Assembly (NCBI GenBank): GCA_025359585.1
Contig: JANYFX010000386.1
Location: forward strand, 1-7,848
Source of the DNA: Rhizobacter sp.
Lineage (GTDB): Bacteria > Pseudomonadota > Gammaproteobacteria > Burkholderiales > Burkholderiaceae_C
Reading direction: 5' to 3'
Length of the DNA stretch: 7,848 nucleotides
This document shows, in pieces, positions 1-6,576 of the stretch (position 1 is the first letter of the stretch; each line of letters begins with the position of its first letter). The position numbers were made by a program, and so were the translations under genes. Below the pieces are notes generated by a model. That model saw nothing but the letters and a program-made list of their open reading frames with translations. It was not told where the DNA came from and did no database searches.

Positions 1-1
1 G

Positions 2-1243
2 GCCAATGAGATCAATCGCCGCTTCGACGACTTCCTGGTCGCCGAGGTGGCCGACACCGGCAAGCCGAACCACCTGGCATCGCATGTGGACATTCCGCGC
101 GGCGCGGCCAATTTCAAGATCTTCGCCGACACGATCAAGAACGCCTCCACCGAGTCGTTCCAGATGGCTACCCCCGACGGCCACACCGCGCTCAGCTACG
201 CGGTGCGCGTGCCGCGCGGCGTGATCGCGGTGGTCTGCCCGTGGAACCTGCCGCTGCTGCTGATGACGTGGAAGGTCGGCCCGGCGCTGGCCTGTGGCAA
301 TGCCGTGATCGTCAAACCTTCGGAAGAAACCCCCGCCACCGCCACGCTGCTCGGCGAGGTGATGAAGGCGGTGGGCATTCCCGACGGCGTCTACAACGTC
401 GTGCATGGTTTCGGGCCGAACTCGGCCGGTGAATTCCTGACCCGCCACAAGGACGTGAACGGCATCACCTTCACCGGCGAGACGCGCACCGGCGAAGCCA
501 TCATGGCCGCGGCCGCGAAAGGTGTTCGGCCAGTGAGCTTCGAGCTCGGCGGCAAGAACGCCGGCATCGTTTTCGCCGATGCCGATTTCGACAAGGCCGT
601 CGCCGGCATCACCCGCAGCACCTTCGAGAACTGCGGGCAGGTGTGCCTGGGCACCGAGCGTGTCTACGTGCAGCGACCGATCTTCGACAAGTTCGTCGCC
701 GCGCTGAAGGCCAAGGCCGAGGGGCTGAAGATCGGGCCGTCGGAGGAACCCGGCGTGGGCATGGGCCCGCTGATCTCGGCCGAGCACAAGCAGAAGGTGA
801 TGGGTTACTACGCGAAGGCGCTTGCCGAGGGCGCGACCGTGATCACCGGCGGCGGCGAGCCGCGCATGAGCGGCGCCCTGGCCGAAGGCCACTGGGTGCA
901 GCCGACGATCTGGACCGGGCTGCCTGAATCGGCAAGCGTGATCCAGGAAGAGATCTTCGGCCCCTGCTGCCACATTGCACCCTTCGACACCGAGGAGGAA
1001 GCCATCGCACTCGCGAATGCCACCGACTACGGCCTCGCCACCACGGTGTGGACGCAGAACCTCGGCACCGCACACCGCATGGCCAGCGCGATCAAGGTCG
1101 GCCTGTGCTGGGTGAACAGCTGGTTCCTGCGTGACTTGCGCACCGCGTTCGGCGGCGCCAAGGCATCCGGCATCGGTCGCGAGGGCGGGGTGCATTCGCT
1201 GGAGTTCTACAGCGAGCTGCGCAACGTGATGATCAAGCTGTGA
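2..1243 (+). CDS. dmpC: 2-hydroxymuconic semialdehyde dehydrogenase (5'-partial)
   Basis: NAD-dependent aldehyde dehydrogenase that oxidises 2-hydroxymuconic semialdehyde, the ring-fission product of catechol, to 4-oxalocrotonate (2-hydroxymuconate). It is cytoplasmic and the first step of the oxalocrotonate branch of meta-cleavage. The reading frame is open from the first complete codon at 2. The 413 visible residues compare with about 486 in the family, so roughly 70 N-terminal residues lie outside the window; the GTG at 47 is internal. Visible motifs are PWNLP with its Asn (245-247), the cofactor-loop FTGETRTG, the general-base Glu of FELGGKN (542-544) and the catalytic Cys of CGQVCLGTE (644-646). 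The C-terminal WVNSWFLRDLRTAFGG stretch is typical of the HMSD subfamily rather than general aldehyde dehydrogenases. The hydrolase ATG follows 13 bases after the stop, with GAGGAG at 1242-1247 as its ribosome-binding site. The neighbours confirm the assignment. The xylG name would fit equally well. Confidence 0.96.
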   Translation, partial: ANEINRRFDDFLVAEVADTGKPNHLASHVDIPRGAANFKIFADTIKNASTESFQMATPDGHTALSYAVRVPRGVIAVVCPWNLPLLLMTWKVGPALACGNAVIVKPSEETPATATLLGEVMKAVGIPDGVYNVVHGFGPNSAGEFLTRHKDVNGITFTGETRTGEAIMAAAAKGVRPVSFELGGKNAGIVFADADFDKAVAGITRSTFENCGQVCLGTERVYVQRPIFDKFVAALKAKAEGLKIGPSEEPGVGMGPLISAEHKQKVMGYYAKALAEGATVITGGGEPRMSGALAEGHWVQPTIWTGLPESASVIQEEIFGPCCHIAPFDTEEEAIALANATDYGLATTVWTQNLGTAHRMASAIKVGLCWVNSWFLRDLRTAFGGAKASGIGREGGVHSLEFYSELRNVMIKL

Positions 1244-1256
1244 GGAGACCGACGCC

Positions 1257-2133
1257 ATGAGCCAGCCCACCCTCACCGCCAACCCCGAACTCGGCCACCG
1301 CGTGCGCACCGGCGCGTTCGAGACCAATGTGCACGACCTGGGCAGCGGCCGGCCGCTGCTGATGATCCACGGCTCCGGACCCGGCGTCAGCGCCTGGGCC
1401 AACTGGCGCTTGGCGCTTGGCGATGCCGGTGCTCGCCGCCTCACGCCGTGTGATCGCGCCCGACATGGTCGGCTTCGGCTACACGGATCGGCCGGCCGGC
1501 ATCACGTACAACATGGCCACCTGGGTGCAGCAGGCGCTCGACCTGCTCGATGCGCTCGACCTGCCGCAGGTCGACCTCGTCGGCAACAGTTTCGGCGGCG
1601 CGCTGTCGCTGGCACTCACCATCCGCGCGCCCGAACGCGTGCGCCGCCTGGTGCTGATGGGCAGCGTCGGCGTGCCGTTCCCGATCACGCCGGGGCTGGA
1701 CGCCGTGTGGGGGTACGAACCCTCGTTCGAGACGATGCGCGAGCTGCTCGACGTGTTCGCGTACGACCGCAGGCTCGTCAACGATGAACTCGCGCAGCTG
1801 CGTTACGAGGCCAGTATCCGCCCGGGTTTCCAGGAATCCTTCTCGGCCATGTTTCCGGCCCCCCGCCAGCGCTGGGTCGAAGCAATGGCGAGCCGCGAAG
1901 AAGACATCAGCCGCCTGCCGCACGAGACCTTGGCGATCCACGGCCGCGAGGACAAGGTGATACCGCTGTCGACGTCGCAGACGCTCGCGACGCTGATCCC
2001 GCGCGCGCAGCTGCATGTGTTCGGCCAGTGCGGCCACTGGACGCAAATCGAACACGCGGCGCGCTTTGCACAACTCGTCGGCAACTTCCTCGCCGAGGCC
2101 GGCACCGACGAACCGAAACCCCTGATTGCATGA
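1257..2133 (+). pseudogene. dmpD: 2-hydroxymuconic semialdehyde hydrolase, frameshifted
   Basis: Alpha/beta-hydrolase family. The intact enzyme hydrolyses 2-hydroxymuconic semialdehyde, or the ketone from 3-substituted catechols, to 2-hydroxypenta-2,4-dienoate plus formate or acetate. The ATG at 1257 follows GAGGAG. The first ~51 residues are normal and include the oxyanion-hole motif HGSGPG and WANWRLA. The frame is then lost at a 7-bp tandem duplication (1407-1422) and the original frame runs antisense-like to a stop at 1787. The rest of the enzyme continues in frame 1 from about 1417 to the TGA at 2131-2133, with nucleophile Ser in GNSFGG (1588-1590), Asp in HGRED (1951-1953) and His in CGHW (2035-2037). 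Deleting one 7-bp unit gives a continuous 289-residue protein, close to the usual ~283. Restart at TTG 1417 or ATG 1423 would lack the oxyanion hole and is unlikely to be active. A sequencing error is possible, but a 7-base duplication is more typical of replication slippage. Confidence 0.93.
1407..1422 (+). repeat. 7-bp tandem duplication causing the hydrolase frameshift
   Basis: The sequence CGCTTGG occurs twice in tandem, followed by CG; equivalently CTTGGCG at 1409-1415 and 1416-1422. With one copy removed the codons read ANWRLAMPVLAASRRVIAPD, as expected for this hydrolase family. With both, the frame shifts by +1. Confidence 0.9.
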
Positions 2134-2134
2134 G
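2132..2134 (+). promoter_or_regulatory. ribosome-binding site deciding the hydratase start
   Basis: GAG at 2132-2134 lies six bases before ATG 2141, a workable spacing. It directly abuts ATG 2135 and would be too close for that start. A TTG at 2126 in the same frame is not supported by any upstream ribosome-binding sequence. The site overlaps the hydrolase stop codon, which suggests translational coupling. Confidence 0.45.
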
Positions 2135-2140
2135 ATGCCG

Positions 2141-2923
2141 ATGAACCCCGAACTGATCACCCGACTCGGCGACGAGTTGTACGACGCGCTGGTGAACTGC
2201 CGCGTCGTCGACCCGCTGACCACACGCCATCCCGAGATCACCACCTCCGATGCTTACCTCATCCAGCAGCGCCTGAACGCGCGCCGGGTCGAAGCGGGCG
2301 AGACGATCATCGGCAAGAAGATCGGCGTCACTTCGAAGGCGGTGATGAACATGCTGGGCGTCTACCAGCCCGACTTCGGCCTGCTGACCGATGGCATGGT
2401 CTACAACGAAGGGCAGGCGATTCCGGCCAACACGCTGATCCAGCCGAAGGCCGAGGGCGAGATCGCCTTCATCCTGAAGAAGGACCTGGTCGGCCCCGGT
2501 GTCAGCGCCGCCGACGTTATCGCCGCGACCGAAGGTGTGATGGCCTGCTTCGAGATCGTCGACTCGCGCATCCGCGACTGGAAGATCAAGATCCAGGACA
2601 CCGTCGCCGACAACGCCTCCTGCGGCGTCTTCGTGCTCGGCGATCGCGTGGTCTCGCCGCTCGACGTCGACCTCAACACCTGCGGCATGGTGCTCGAGAA
2701 GAACGGTGAAATCGTCGCGACGGGCGCCGGCGCCGCGGCGCTCGGCGCGCCGGCCAACGCGGTGGCGTGGCTGGCCAACACACTCGGCGCACTCGGCATT
2801 CCGCTCAAGGCCGGTGAAGTGATCCTGTCGGGCTCGCTCGCGATCATGGTGCCGGTGGTGGCCGGCGACAGCCTGCGCGTTTCCATCGGTGGCATCGGCG
2901 GCTGCTCGGTTCGTTTTGTCTGA
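2141..2923 (+). CDS. dmpE: 2-hydroxypenta-2,4-dienoate hydratase
   Basis: Adds water to 2-hydroxypenta-2,4-dienoate (2-oxopent-4-enoate) to form 4-hydroxy-2-oxovalerate. It is a cytoplasmic, metal-dependent enzyme of the MhpD/fumarylacetoacetate-hydrolase-like fold. The chosen ATG gives 260 residues beginning MNPELITRLGDELY, the usual start and length (about 260); ATG 2135 would add two residues. Metal-binding candidates are the E-x-E pair in KAEGEIAF (residues 105 and 107) and Glu138 in CFEIVDSRI, matching the spacing known in MhpD. The KIGVTSKAV and DNASCGVFVLG motifs are also family-typical. The start lies seven bases after the hydrolase stop, and the dehydrogenase follows nine bases after its own stop, behind AGGA at 2923-2926. 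It is a paralogue of the decarboxylase at 4913, with the same E-x-E layout. Position between hydrolase and acylating dehydrogenase separates the two. Equivalent to xylJ. Confidence 0.94.
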   Translation: MNPELITRLGDELYDALVNCRVVDPLTTRHPEITTSDAYLIQQRLNARRVEAGETIIGKKIGVTSKAVMNMLGVYQPDFGLLTDGMVYNEGQAIPANTLIQPKAEGEIAFILKKDLVGPGVSAADVIAATEGVMACFEIVDSRIRDWKIKIQDTVADNASCGVFVLGDRVVSPLDVDLNTCGMVLEKNGEIVATGAGAAALGAPANAVAWLANTLGALGIPLKAGEVILSGSLAIMVPVVAGDSLRVSIGGIGGCSVRFV

Positions 2924-2932
2924 GGAAATCCC

Positions 2933-3844
2933 ATGAAGAAAGTCAAATGCGCGCTCATCGGGCCGGGCAACATCGGCACCGACCTGCTGGCGAAACTGCA
3001 ACGCAGCGCGGTGCTCGAACCCGTGTGGATGGTCGGCATCGACCCGAACTCGGATGGTCTGAAGCGTGCCCGCGAGTTGGGGCTGAAGACCACCGCCGAG
3101 GGCGTGGATGGCCTGTTGCCGCACGTGCTGGCCGACGGCGTGCAGATCGCCTTCGATGCGACCAGCGCCTACGTGCATGCCGAGAACTCGCGCAAGCTCA
3201 ATGCGCTCGGCGTGATGATGATCGACCTGACGCCTGCCGCCATCGGCCCGTTTTGCGTGCCGCCGGTGAACCTGAAGCAGCATGTCGGCCGGCGTGAGAT
3301 GAACGTCAACATGGTCACCTGCGGGGGGCAGGCCACCATCCCGATGGTCGCCGCCGTGTCGCGCGTGCAGCCGGTGGCTTATGGCGAGATCGTCGCCACC
3401 GTCGCGTCGCGCTCGGTCGGCCCGGGCACCCGCCAGAACATCGACGAGTTCACGCGCACCACGGCCGGTGCGGTCGAGAAGGTGGGTGGCGCTCGGCGCG
3501 GCAAGGCCATCATCGTGATCAACCCGGCCGAGCCGCCGATGATCATGCGCGACACGGTGCACTGCCTGACCGAAACCGCACCCGACCAGGCCGCGATCAC
3601 GAAGTCGGTCCACGACATGATCAGGGAAGTGCAGAGGTACGTGCCCGGCTACAAGCTCGTCAACGGCCCCGTCTTCGACGGCAACCGCGTCTCGGTCTTC
3701 ATGGAAGTGGAGGGCTTGGGCGACTACTTGCCCAAGTACGCCGGCAACCTGGACATCATGACCGCCGCCGCGGCGCGCACCGCGGAGATGTTCGCCGAAG
3801 AAATCCTCGCTGGTTCGCTCACGCTTGAGCCGGTGGCTGCATAA
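2933..3844 (+). CDS. dmpF: acetaldehyde dehydrogenase (acylating)
   Basis: Converts acetaldehyde, NAD+ and CoA to acetyl-CoA. It works in complex with the aldolase encoded next, which passes acetaldehyde through a protein tunnel (known for DmpFG and BphIJ). The 303 residues are close to the usual 300-316. An N-terminal Rossmann motif GPGNIG spans residues 10-15. The catalytic Cys is residue 130 in VTCGGQATIP (codon 3320-3322), equivalent to Cys132 of DmpF. Further family motifs are SVGPGTRQNIDEFT, and GPVFDG with FMEVEGLGDYLP near the C-terminus. ATG 2933 is preceded by AGGA (2923-2926) with six bases between. The stop at 3842-3844 overlaps the AAGGAG ribosome-binding site of the aldolase gene, consistent with coupled translation of the two partners. 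Nothing looks damaged. Equivalent to xylQ or bphJ. Confidence 0.96.
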   Translation: MKKVKCALIGPGNIGTDLLAKLQRSAVLEPVWMVGIDPNSDGLKRARELGLKTTAEGVDGLLPHVLADGVQIAFDATSAYVHAENSRKLNALGVMMIDLTPAAIGPFCVPPVNLKQHVGRREMNVNMVTCGGQATIPMVAAVSRVQPVAYGEIVATVASRSVGPGTRQNIDEFTRTTAGAVEKVGGARRGKAIIVINPAEPPMIMRDTVHCLTETAPDQAAITKSVHDMIREVQRYVPGYKLVNGPVFDGNRVSVFMEVEGLGDYLPKYAGNLDIMTAAAARTAEMFAEEILAGSLTLEPVAA

Positions 3845-3848
3845 GGAG
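3843..3848 (+). promoter_or_regulatory. strong ribosome-binding site fixing the aldolase start
   Basis: AAGGAG ends six bases before ATG 3855 and overlaps the TAA stop of the acetaldehyde dehydrogenase gene. It decides against the upstream in-frame start at 3825, which lies inside the previous gene and would add ten unrelated residues. Confidence 0.75.
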
Positions 3849-3854
3849 CACACG

Positions 3855-4901
3855 ATGACCACACTCAAGGGCAAGTCCATCCGCGTGCACGACATGACGC
3901 TGCGCGACGGCATGCACCCGAAGCGCCACCAGATGACGCTCGACCAGATGCGCAGCATCGCCCAAGGCCTCGACGCCGCCGGCGTGCCGCTGATCGAGGT
4001 GACCCACGGCGACGGCCTCGGCGGCAGCTCGGTCAACTACGGCTTCCCGGCGCATACCGACGAGCAGTACCTCTCGACCGTGATTCCGCTGATGAAGAAG
4101 GCGAAGGTCTCGGCGCTGTTGATCCCGGGCATCGGCACGGTCGATCACTTGAAGATGGCGCATGAACTGGGCGTGCACACGATCCGTGTCGCCACCCATT
4201 GCACCGAGGCCGACGTGAGCGAGCAGCACATCGTCGCGGCGCGCAGGCTCGGCATGGACACGGTCGGCTTCCTGATGATGGCGCACCTGAACAGCCCCGA
4301 GGGGCTGGTCAAGCAGGCGCTGCTGATGGAGAGCTACGGCGCCAACTGCCTCTACATCACCGACTCTGCCGGCTACATGCTGCCCGACGACGTGAAGGCG
4401 CGGCTCGGCGCGGTGCGCGCCGCGCTCAAGCCCGAAACCGAACTCGGCTTCCACGGCCACCACAACCTGGCGATGGGCATTGCCAACTCGATCACCGCGA
4501 TCGAGTGCGGTGCGACGCGCATCGACGCCGCCGCCGCGGGCCTTGGTGCCGGTGCCGGCAACACGCCGATGGAGGTGCTGGTGGCGGTGTGCGACCGCAT
4601 GGGCATCCAGACGGGCGTCGACGTTTGGAAGATCCAGGACGTGGCCGAAGACCTGGTGGTGCCGATCATGGACTTCCCGATCCGTATCGACCGCGATGCG
4701 CTGACGCTCGGCTATGCGGGCGTCTACGGCAGCTTCCTGTTGTTCGCCAAACGCGCCGAGAAGAAGTACGGCGTGTCGGCCCGCGACCTGCTGGTCGAAC
4801 TCGGCCGCCGCGGCATGGTTGGCGGGCAGGAAGACATGATCGAAGATACCGCGCTGACGATGGCGAAGGCGCGCGGCCTGAACCTCGCCAAAGCCGCTTG
4901 A
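3855..4901 (+). CDS. dmpG: 4-hydroxy-2-oxovalerate aldolase
   Basis: Cleaves 4-hydroxy-2-oxovalerate to pyruvate and acetaldehyde. It is a class II (Mn2+-dependent) aldolase of the HMGL-like TIM-barrel family that forms a channelling complex with the acylating dehydrogenase encoded upstream. The protein has 348 residues against 345 in DmpG. The active site is visible: TLRDGMH holds Arg17, metal ligand Asp18 and His21, and GFHGHHN holds metal ligands His200 and His202, at the same numbers as in DmpG. The barrel is followed by a C-terminal communication-domain region with the sequence YAGVYGSFLLF, where the DmpG/BphI family carries a catalytic Tyr. The gene ends at TGA 4899-4901, and the decarboxylase ATG follows after eleven bases. 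No defects are seen. Equivalent to xylK, bphI or mhpE. Confidence 0.97.
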   Translation: MTTLKGKSIRVHDMTLRDGMHPKRHQMTLDQMRSIAQGLDAAGVPLIEVTHGDGLGGSSVNYGFPAHTDEQYLSTVIPLMKKAKVSALLIPGIGTVDHLKMAHELGVHTIRVATHCTEADVSEQHIVAARRLGMDTVGFLMMAHLNSPEGLVKQALLMESYGANCLYITDSAGYMLPDDVKARLGAVRAALKPETELGFHGHHNLAMGIANSITAIECGATRIDAAAAGLGAGAGNTPMEVLVAVCDRMGIQTGVDVWKIQDVAEDLVVPIMDFPIRIDRDALTLGYAGVYGSFLLFAKRAEKKYGVSARDLLVELGRRGMVGGQEDMIEDTALTMAKARGLNLAKAA

Positions 4902-4912
4902 GGAACGACACG

Positions 4913-5701
4913 ATGGCACTCGACAAGCAAACCATACTCGGCCTCGCCGAACACCTCGAGACCTGTGAACTGCAGGCCCGTGACACGCTGAAGATCACCG
5001 ACGAACACCCGTCGATGGACTGGGACGATGCCTACGCGATCCAGGACGAGATCTTGCGCCGCAAGCTCGCCCGGGGCGCGCGGCTCATCGGCCTGAAGGC
5101 CGGCCTCACTTCGCACGCGAAGATGAAGCAGATGGGCGTGGACACGCCCGTCTTCGGCTTCCTCGTCGACAGCTTCAGCGTGCCCGAGGGCGCCGAGGTG
5201 AAGATGAAGGAGCTGATCCACCCGAAGGTCGAACCCGAGATCGCGTTCGTGCTCAAGCGTGCGCTCAAGGGCCCGGGCTGCCACATCGGCGCGGTGCTCG
5301 CCGCGACAGACTTCGTGCTCCCCGGCATCGAGGTGATCGACAGCCGTTACCGCGACTTCAAGTTCGACCTGAAGAGCGTCGTGGCCGACAACACCTCGGC
5401 CGCCCGCTTCGTCGTCGGCGGCCGTGCGATGCGGCCCGACCAGATCGACATGCGCACGCTCGGCGTCGTGATGGAAAGAAACGGCGAGGTCGTCTCGATC
5501 GGTGCCGGCGCGGCGGTGCTCGGTCATCCGGCGGCGGCGGTGGCGGCCCTGGCCAACCACCTCGGCCGGCGCGGGCAGGAGATCCCCGCGGGCACGGTCA
5601 TCCTGTCGGGCGGCGTCACGGAAGCGATTTCGGTGGAGCCGGGCGATCACGTCAGCCTGCGCATTCAGCACCTTGGCAGCGTGTCGCTGCACTTCGCCTG
5701 A
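4913..5701 (+). CDS. dmpH: 4-oxalocrotonate decarboxylase
   Basis: Decarboxylates the keto form of 4-oxalocrotonate to 2-hydroxypenta-2,4-dienoate, feeding the hydratase; in related pathways the two enzymes form a complex. The protein has 262 residues, near the family's 264. ATG 4913 is preceded by TGAGGA (4899-4904) overlapping the aldolase stop, with eight bases between. It shares the hydratase fold, with the metal-binding E-x-E pair at residues 107 and 109 (KVEPEIAF), then EVIDSRYRDF and VADNTSAARFV. The EHPSMDWDDAYAIQ stretch near residue 30 and position just before the tautomerase gene mark it as decarboxylase rather than a second hydratase. With the hydrolase gene broken, this enzyme would be the only visible route from ring-fission product to the dienoate. 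Equivalent to xylI. Confidence 0.94.
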   Translation: MALDKQTILGLAEHLETCELQARDTLKITDEHPSMDWDDAYAIQDEILRRKLARGARLIGLKAGLTSHAKMKQMGVDTPVFGFLVDSFSVPEGAEVKMKELIHPKVEPEIAFVLKRALKGPGCHIGAVLAATDFVLPGIEVIDSRYRDFKFDLKSVVADNTSAARFVVGGRAMRPDQIDMRTLGVVMERNGEVVSIGAGAAVLGHPAAAVAALANHLGRRGQEIPAGTVILSGGVTEAISVEPGDHVSLRIQHLGSVSLHFA

Positions 5702-5714
5702 ACGGAACATCACC

Positions 5715-5906
5715 ATGCCGTTTGCACAGATCTACATGGTCGTGGGGCGCACGCCCGAGCAGAAGAAGGCGGTCATCGAGAAGGTGTCGCAGGCGCTCGT
5801 CGAGGCCACGGGCGCGCCGATCGCCAACGTGCGCGTCTGGATCCACGAGATGCCAAAGGAGAACTGGGGCATCGCCGGCGTCAGCGCGAAGGACCTGGGC
5901 CGGTAG
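5715..5906 (+). CDS. dmpI: 4-oxalocrotonate tautomerase
   Basis: Small hexameric tautomerase that converts 2-hydroxymuconate (enol) to 2-oxo-3-hexenedioate, the substrate of the decarboxylase. The ORF encodes 63 residues; after Met removal the mature chain has 62, as in the classic enzymes. The catalytic amino-terminal Pro1 (MPFAQIY), Arg11 (VVGR) and Arg39 (NVRVWI) fall at the classic positions. Position 50 is Trp (KENWGIAG) where the Pseudomonas enzymes have Phe; this is a conservative aromatic change in an active-site position. ATG 5715 starts 13 bases after the decarboxylase stop, with only a weak GGA (5704-5706) upstream. It is the last recognisable gene of the operon; no convincing hairpin with a T-tract follows the stop. 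Equivalent to xylH. Confidence 0.95.
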   Translation: MPFAQIYMVVGRTPEQKKAVIEKVSQALVEATGAPIANVRVWIHEMPKENWGIAGVSAKDLGR

Positions 5907-5928
5907 CGAGGCCGCCTCAAGAGTCCGG

Positions 5929-6228
5929 GTGAACCTGGGTGCAGCGCATGTTGGTTCCCGCGTTCTTTGGTGTGAACAGTGCAACGGCAAGATTCAGATC
6001 GTGACAATCCCGTTGCCCCAAGCGTCGCAGAGCATGCTGGAGGCCGCAAGCGTCGTCCTCGAGCGTGAACGTGTCGATCTTTCGAATCTGGTCTGGGTGC
6101 AAGAAGGCGATTCCGGGTCGGCCGCGTTGGAGAGCGCTGAAGTACTTCTTCGCGGCGGCTGCTTGACTTGCGAGGTCCTTACCCGGGAACTTGCGGCCGT
6201 GCTGGTGCGTGCGGGCGAAACACGCTGA
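5929..6228 (+). CDS. hypothetical small protein with two CxxC pairs (doubtful)
   Basis: An open frame continues from inside the tautomerase gene (another frame) to a stop at 6226-6228. The first plausible start after the operon is GTG 5929, giving 99 residues; no good ribosome-binding site precedes it. In favour of coding, the codons show a G-first bias and a reasonable mix of hydrophobic and acidic residues. There are two cysteine pairs (WCEQC near residue 14, GCLTC near residue 77) that could bind a metal. Against it, third-position GC is clearly lower than in the operon genes, I recognise no family, and the overlapping minus strand is also open (5917-6102 and beyond). It could be a real short gene, a remnant, or chance. 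No function is proposed. Confidence 0.25.
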   Translation: MNLGAAHVGSRVLWCEQCNGKIQIVTIPLPQASQSMLEAASVVLERERVDLSNLVWVQEGDSGSAALESAEVLLRGGCLTCEVLTRELAAVLVRAGETR

Positions 6229-6250
6229 ACGTGACGTTGAATCGTCACGT
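6229..6250. repeat. perfect 8-bp inverted repeat after the small ORF
   Basis: ACGTGACG (6229-6236) and CGTCACGT (6243-6250) flank the six-base loop TTGAAT. The repeat begins directly after the TGA that ends the small ORF. It could form a short hairpin, or be a protein-binding palindrome. No run of T follows, so it is not a standard intrinsic terminator. Confidence 0.55.
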
Positions 6251-6293
6251 CCTGCCGCGCACGGTATCTCGCCACTTGCGCGACGTGACGGGT

Positions 6294-6390
6294 TCTGCCG
6301 CCGACGATGCGCAGACCCTTCGCGACAAGCACGCCCGCATCGTGCTGGACGAGCTGTCCCGGCTCGTTGGCCTGCTCGATCGCCGGCGTG
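6294..6390 (+). pseudogene. possible sensor-kinase (PAS-region) fragment
   Basis: In frame 3, about thirty residues read like a real protein segment: TLRDKHARIVLDEL followed by LVGLLDRRR. I recall closely similar wording (KHARIVLDELYQFVGLLD) at the start of PAS domains in proteobacterial sensor histidine kinases, but this is from memory without a search. The frame continues past 6391, where it only runs antisense to the ttuD fragment, so any homology ends there. There is no start codon with a ribosome-binding site and no downstream kinase domain. If real, it is a fragment inserted among other gene debris. Confidence 0.35.
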
Positions 6391-6480
6391 TCAGCGCGTC
6401 GGGTCGGCGACGGTCGGGCCGGACGCGATCTCGATTGGGTCGTCACCGGGCACGTCCGACATCAGCACGGTGACGTTGCG
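6391..6480 (-). pseudogene. ttuD: glycerate 2-kinase / hydroxypyruvate reductase fragment (C-part)
   Basis: On the minus strand, 29 residues match the most conserved block of the MOFRL-family glycerate kinase TtuD: VTVLMSDVPGDDP followed by IEIASGPTVADPTR, then a stop at 6393-6391. In an intact ~420-residue protein this block lies near residue 190 and is followed by over 200 more residues; none of these is recognisable here. Upstream similarity fades at about 6480. This is a decayed fragment and is unlikely to make a product. The intact gene normally sits downstream of a tartronate semialdehyde reductase gene, of which a relic is also present at 6730-6905. Confidence 0.8.
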
Positions 6481-6576
6481 ACAGGCGCTGATAGGCGGCT
6501 TTGTGTCCAGCCGCATCCTTGAGGTCCACGGCGAGCGCATGATCAGCTCGCCAACGCGACGGGGCGGCAGGTTGCC

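Noticed and set aside
1417..2133. Shortened hydrolase as an independent gene starting at TTG 1417
   Set aside because: The putative start lies inside the duplicated heptamer, has no ribosome-binding site, and the product would lack the conserved HGSGPG region. It is the 3' part of a broken gene.
1441..4036. Long minus-strand open frames (1441-2244, 1907-4036, 3819-4919, 4724-5716)
   Set aside because: They lie opposite well-identified enzymes, and their translations are His/Arg/Asp-rich, as expected for antisense of GC-rich genes with strong third-position bias.
4199..4912. Extension of the decarboxylase frame upstream into the aldolase gene
   Set aside because: The residues before the ATG at 4913 are arginine-rich shadow of the aldolase. 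The family start MALDKQTILGLAEHLE and the TGAGGA site fix the start at 4913.
2141..5701. Hydratase and decarboxylase as a recent gene duplication
   Set aside because: They share the fold and E-x-E motif, but sequences are widely diverged and both are standard members of this operon; the duplication is ancient and known.
5907..5990. Intrinsic terminator after the tautomerase gene
   Set aside because: Short GC-rich repeats (GGCC...GGCC, CCGGGT...ACCTGGG) are present, but there is no stable stem followed by a T-tract.
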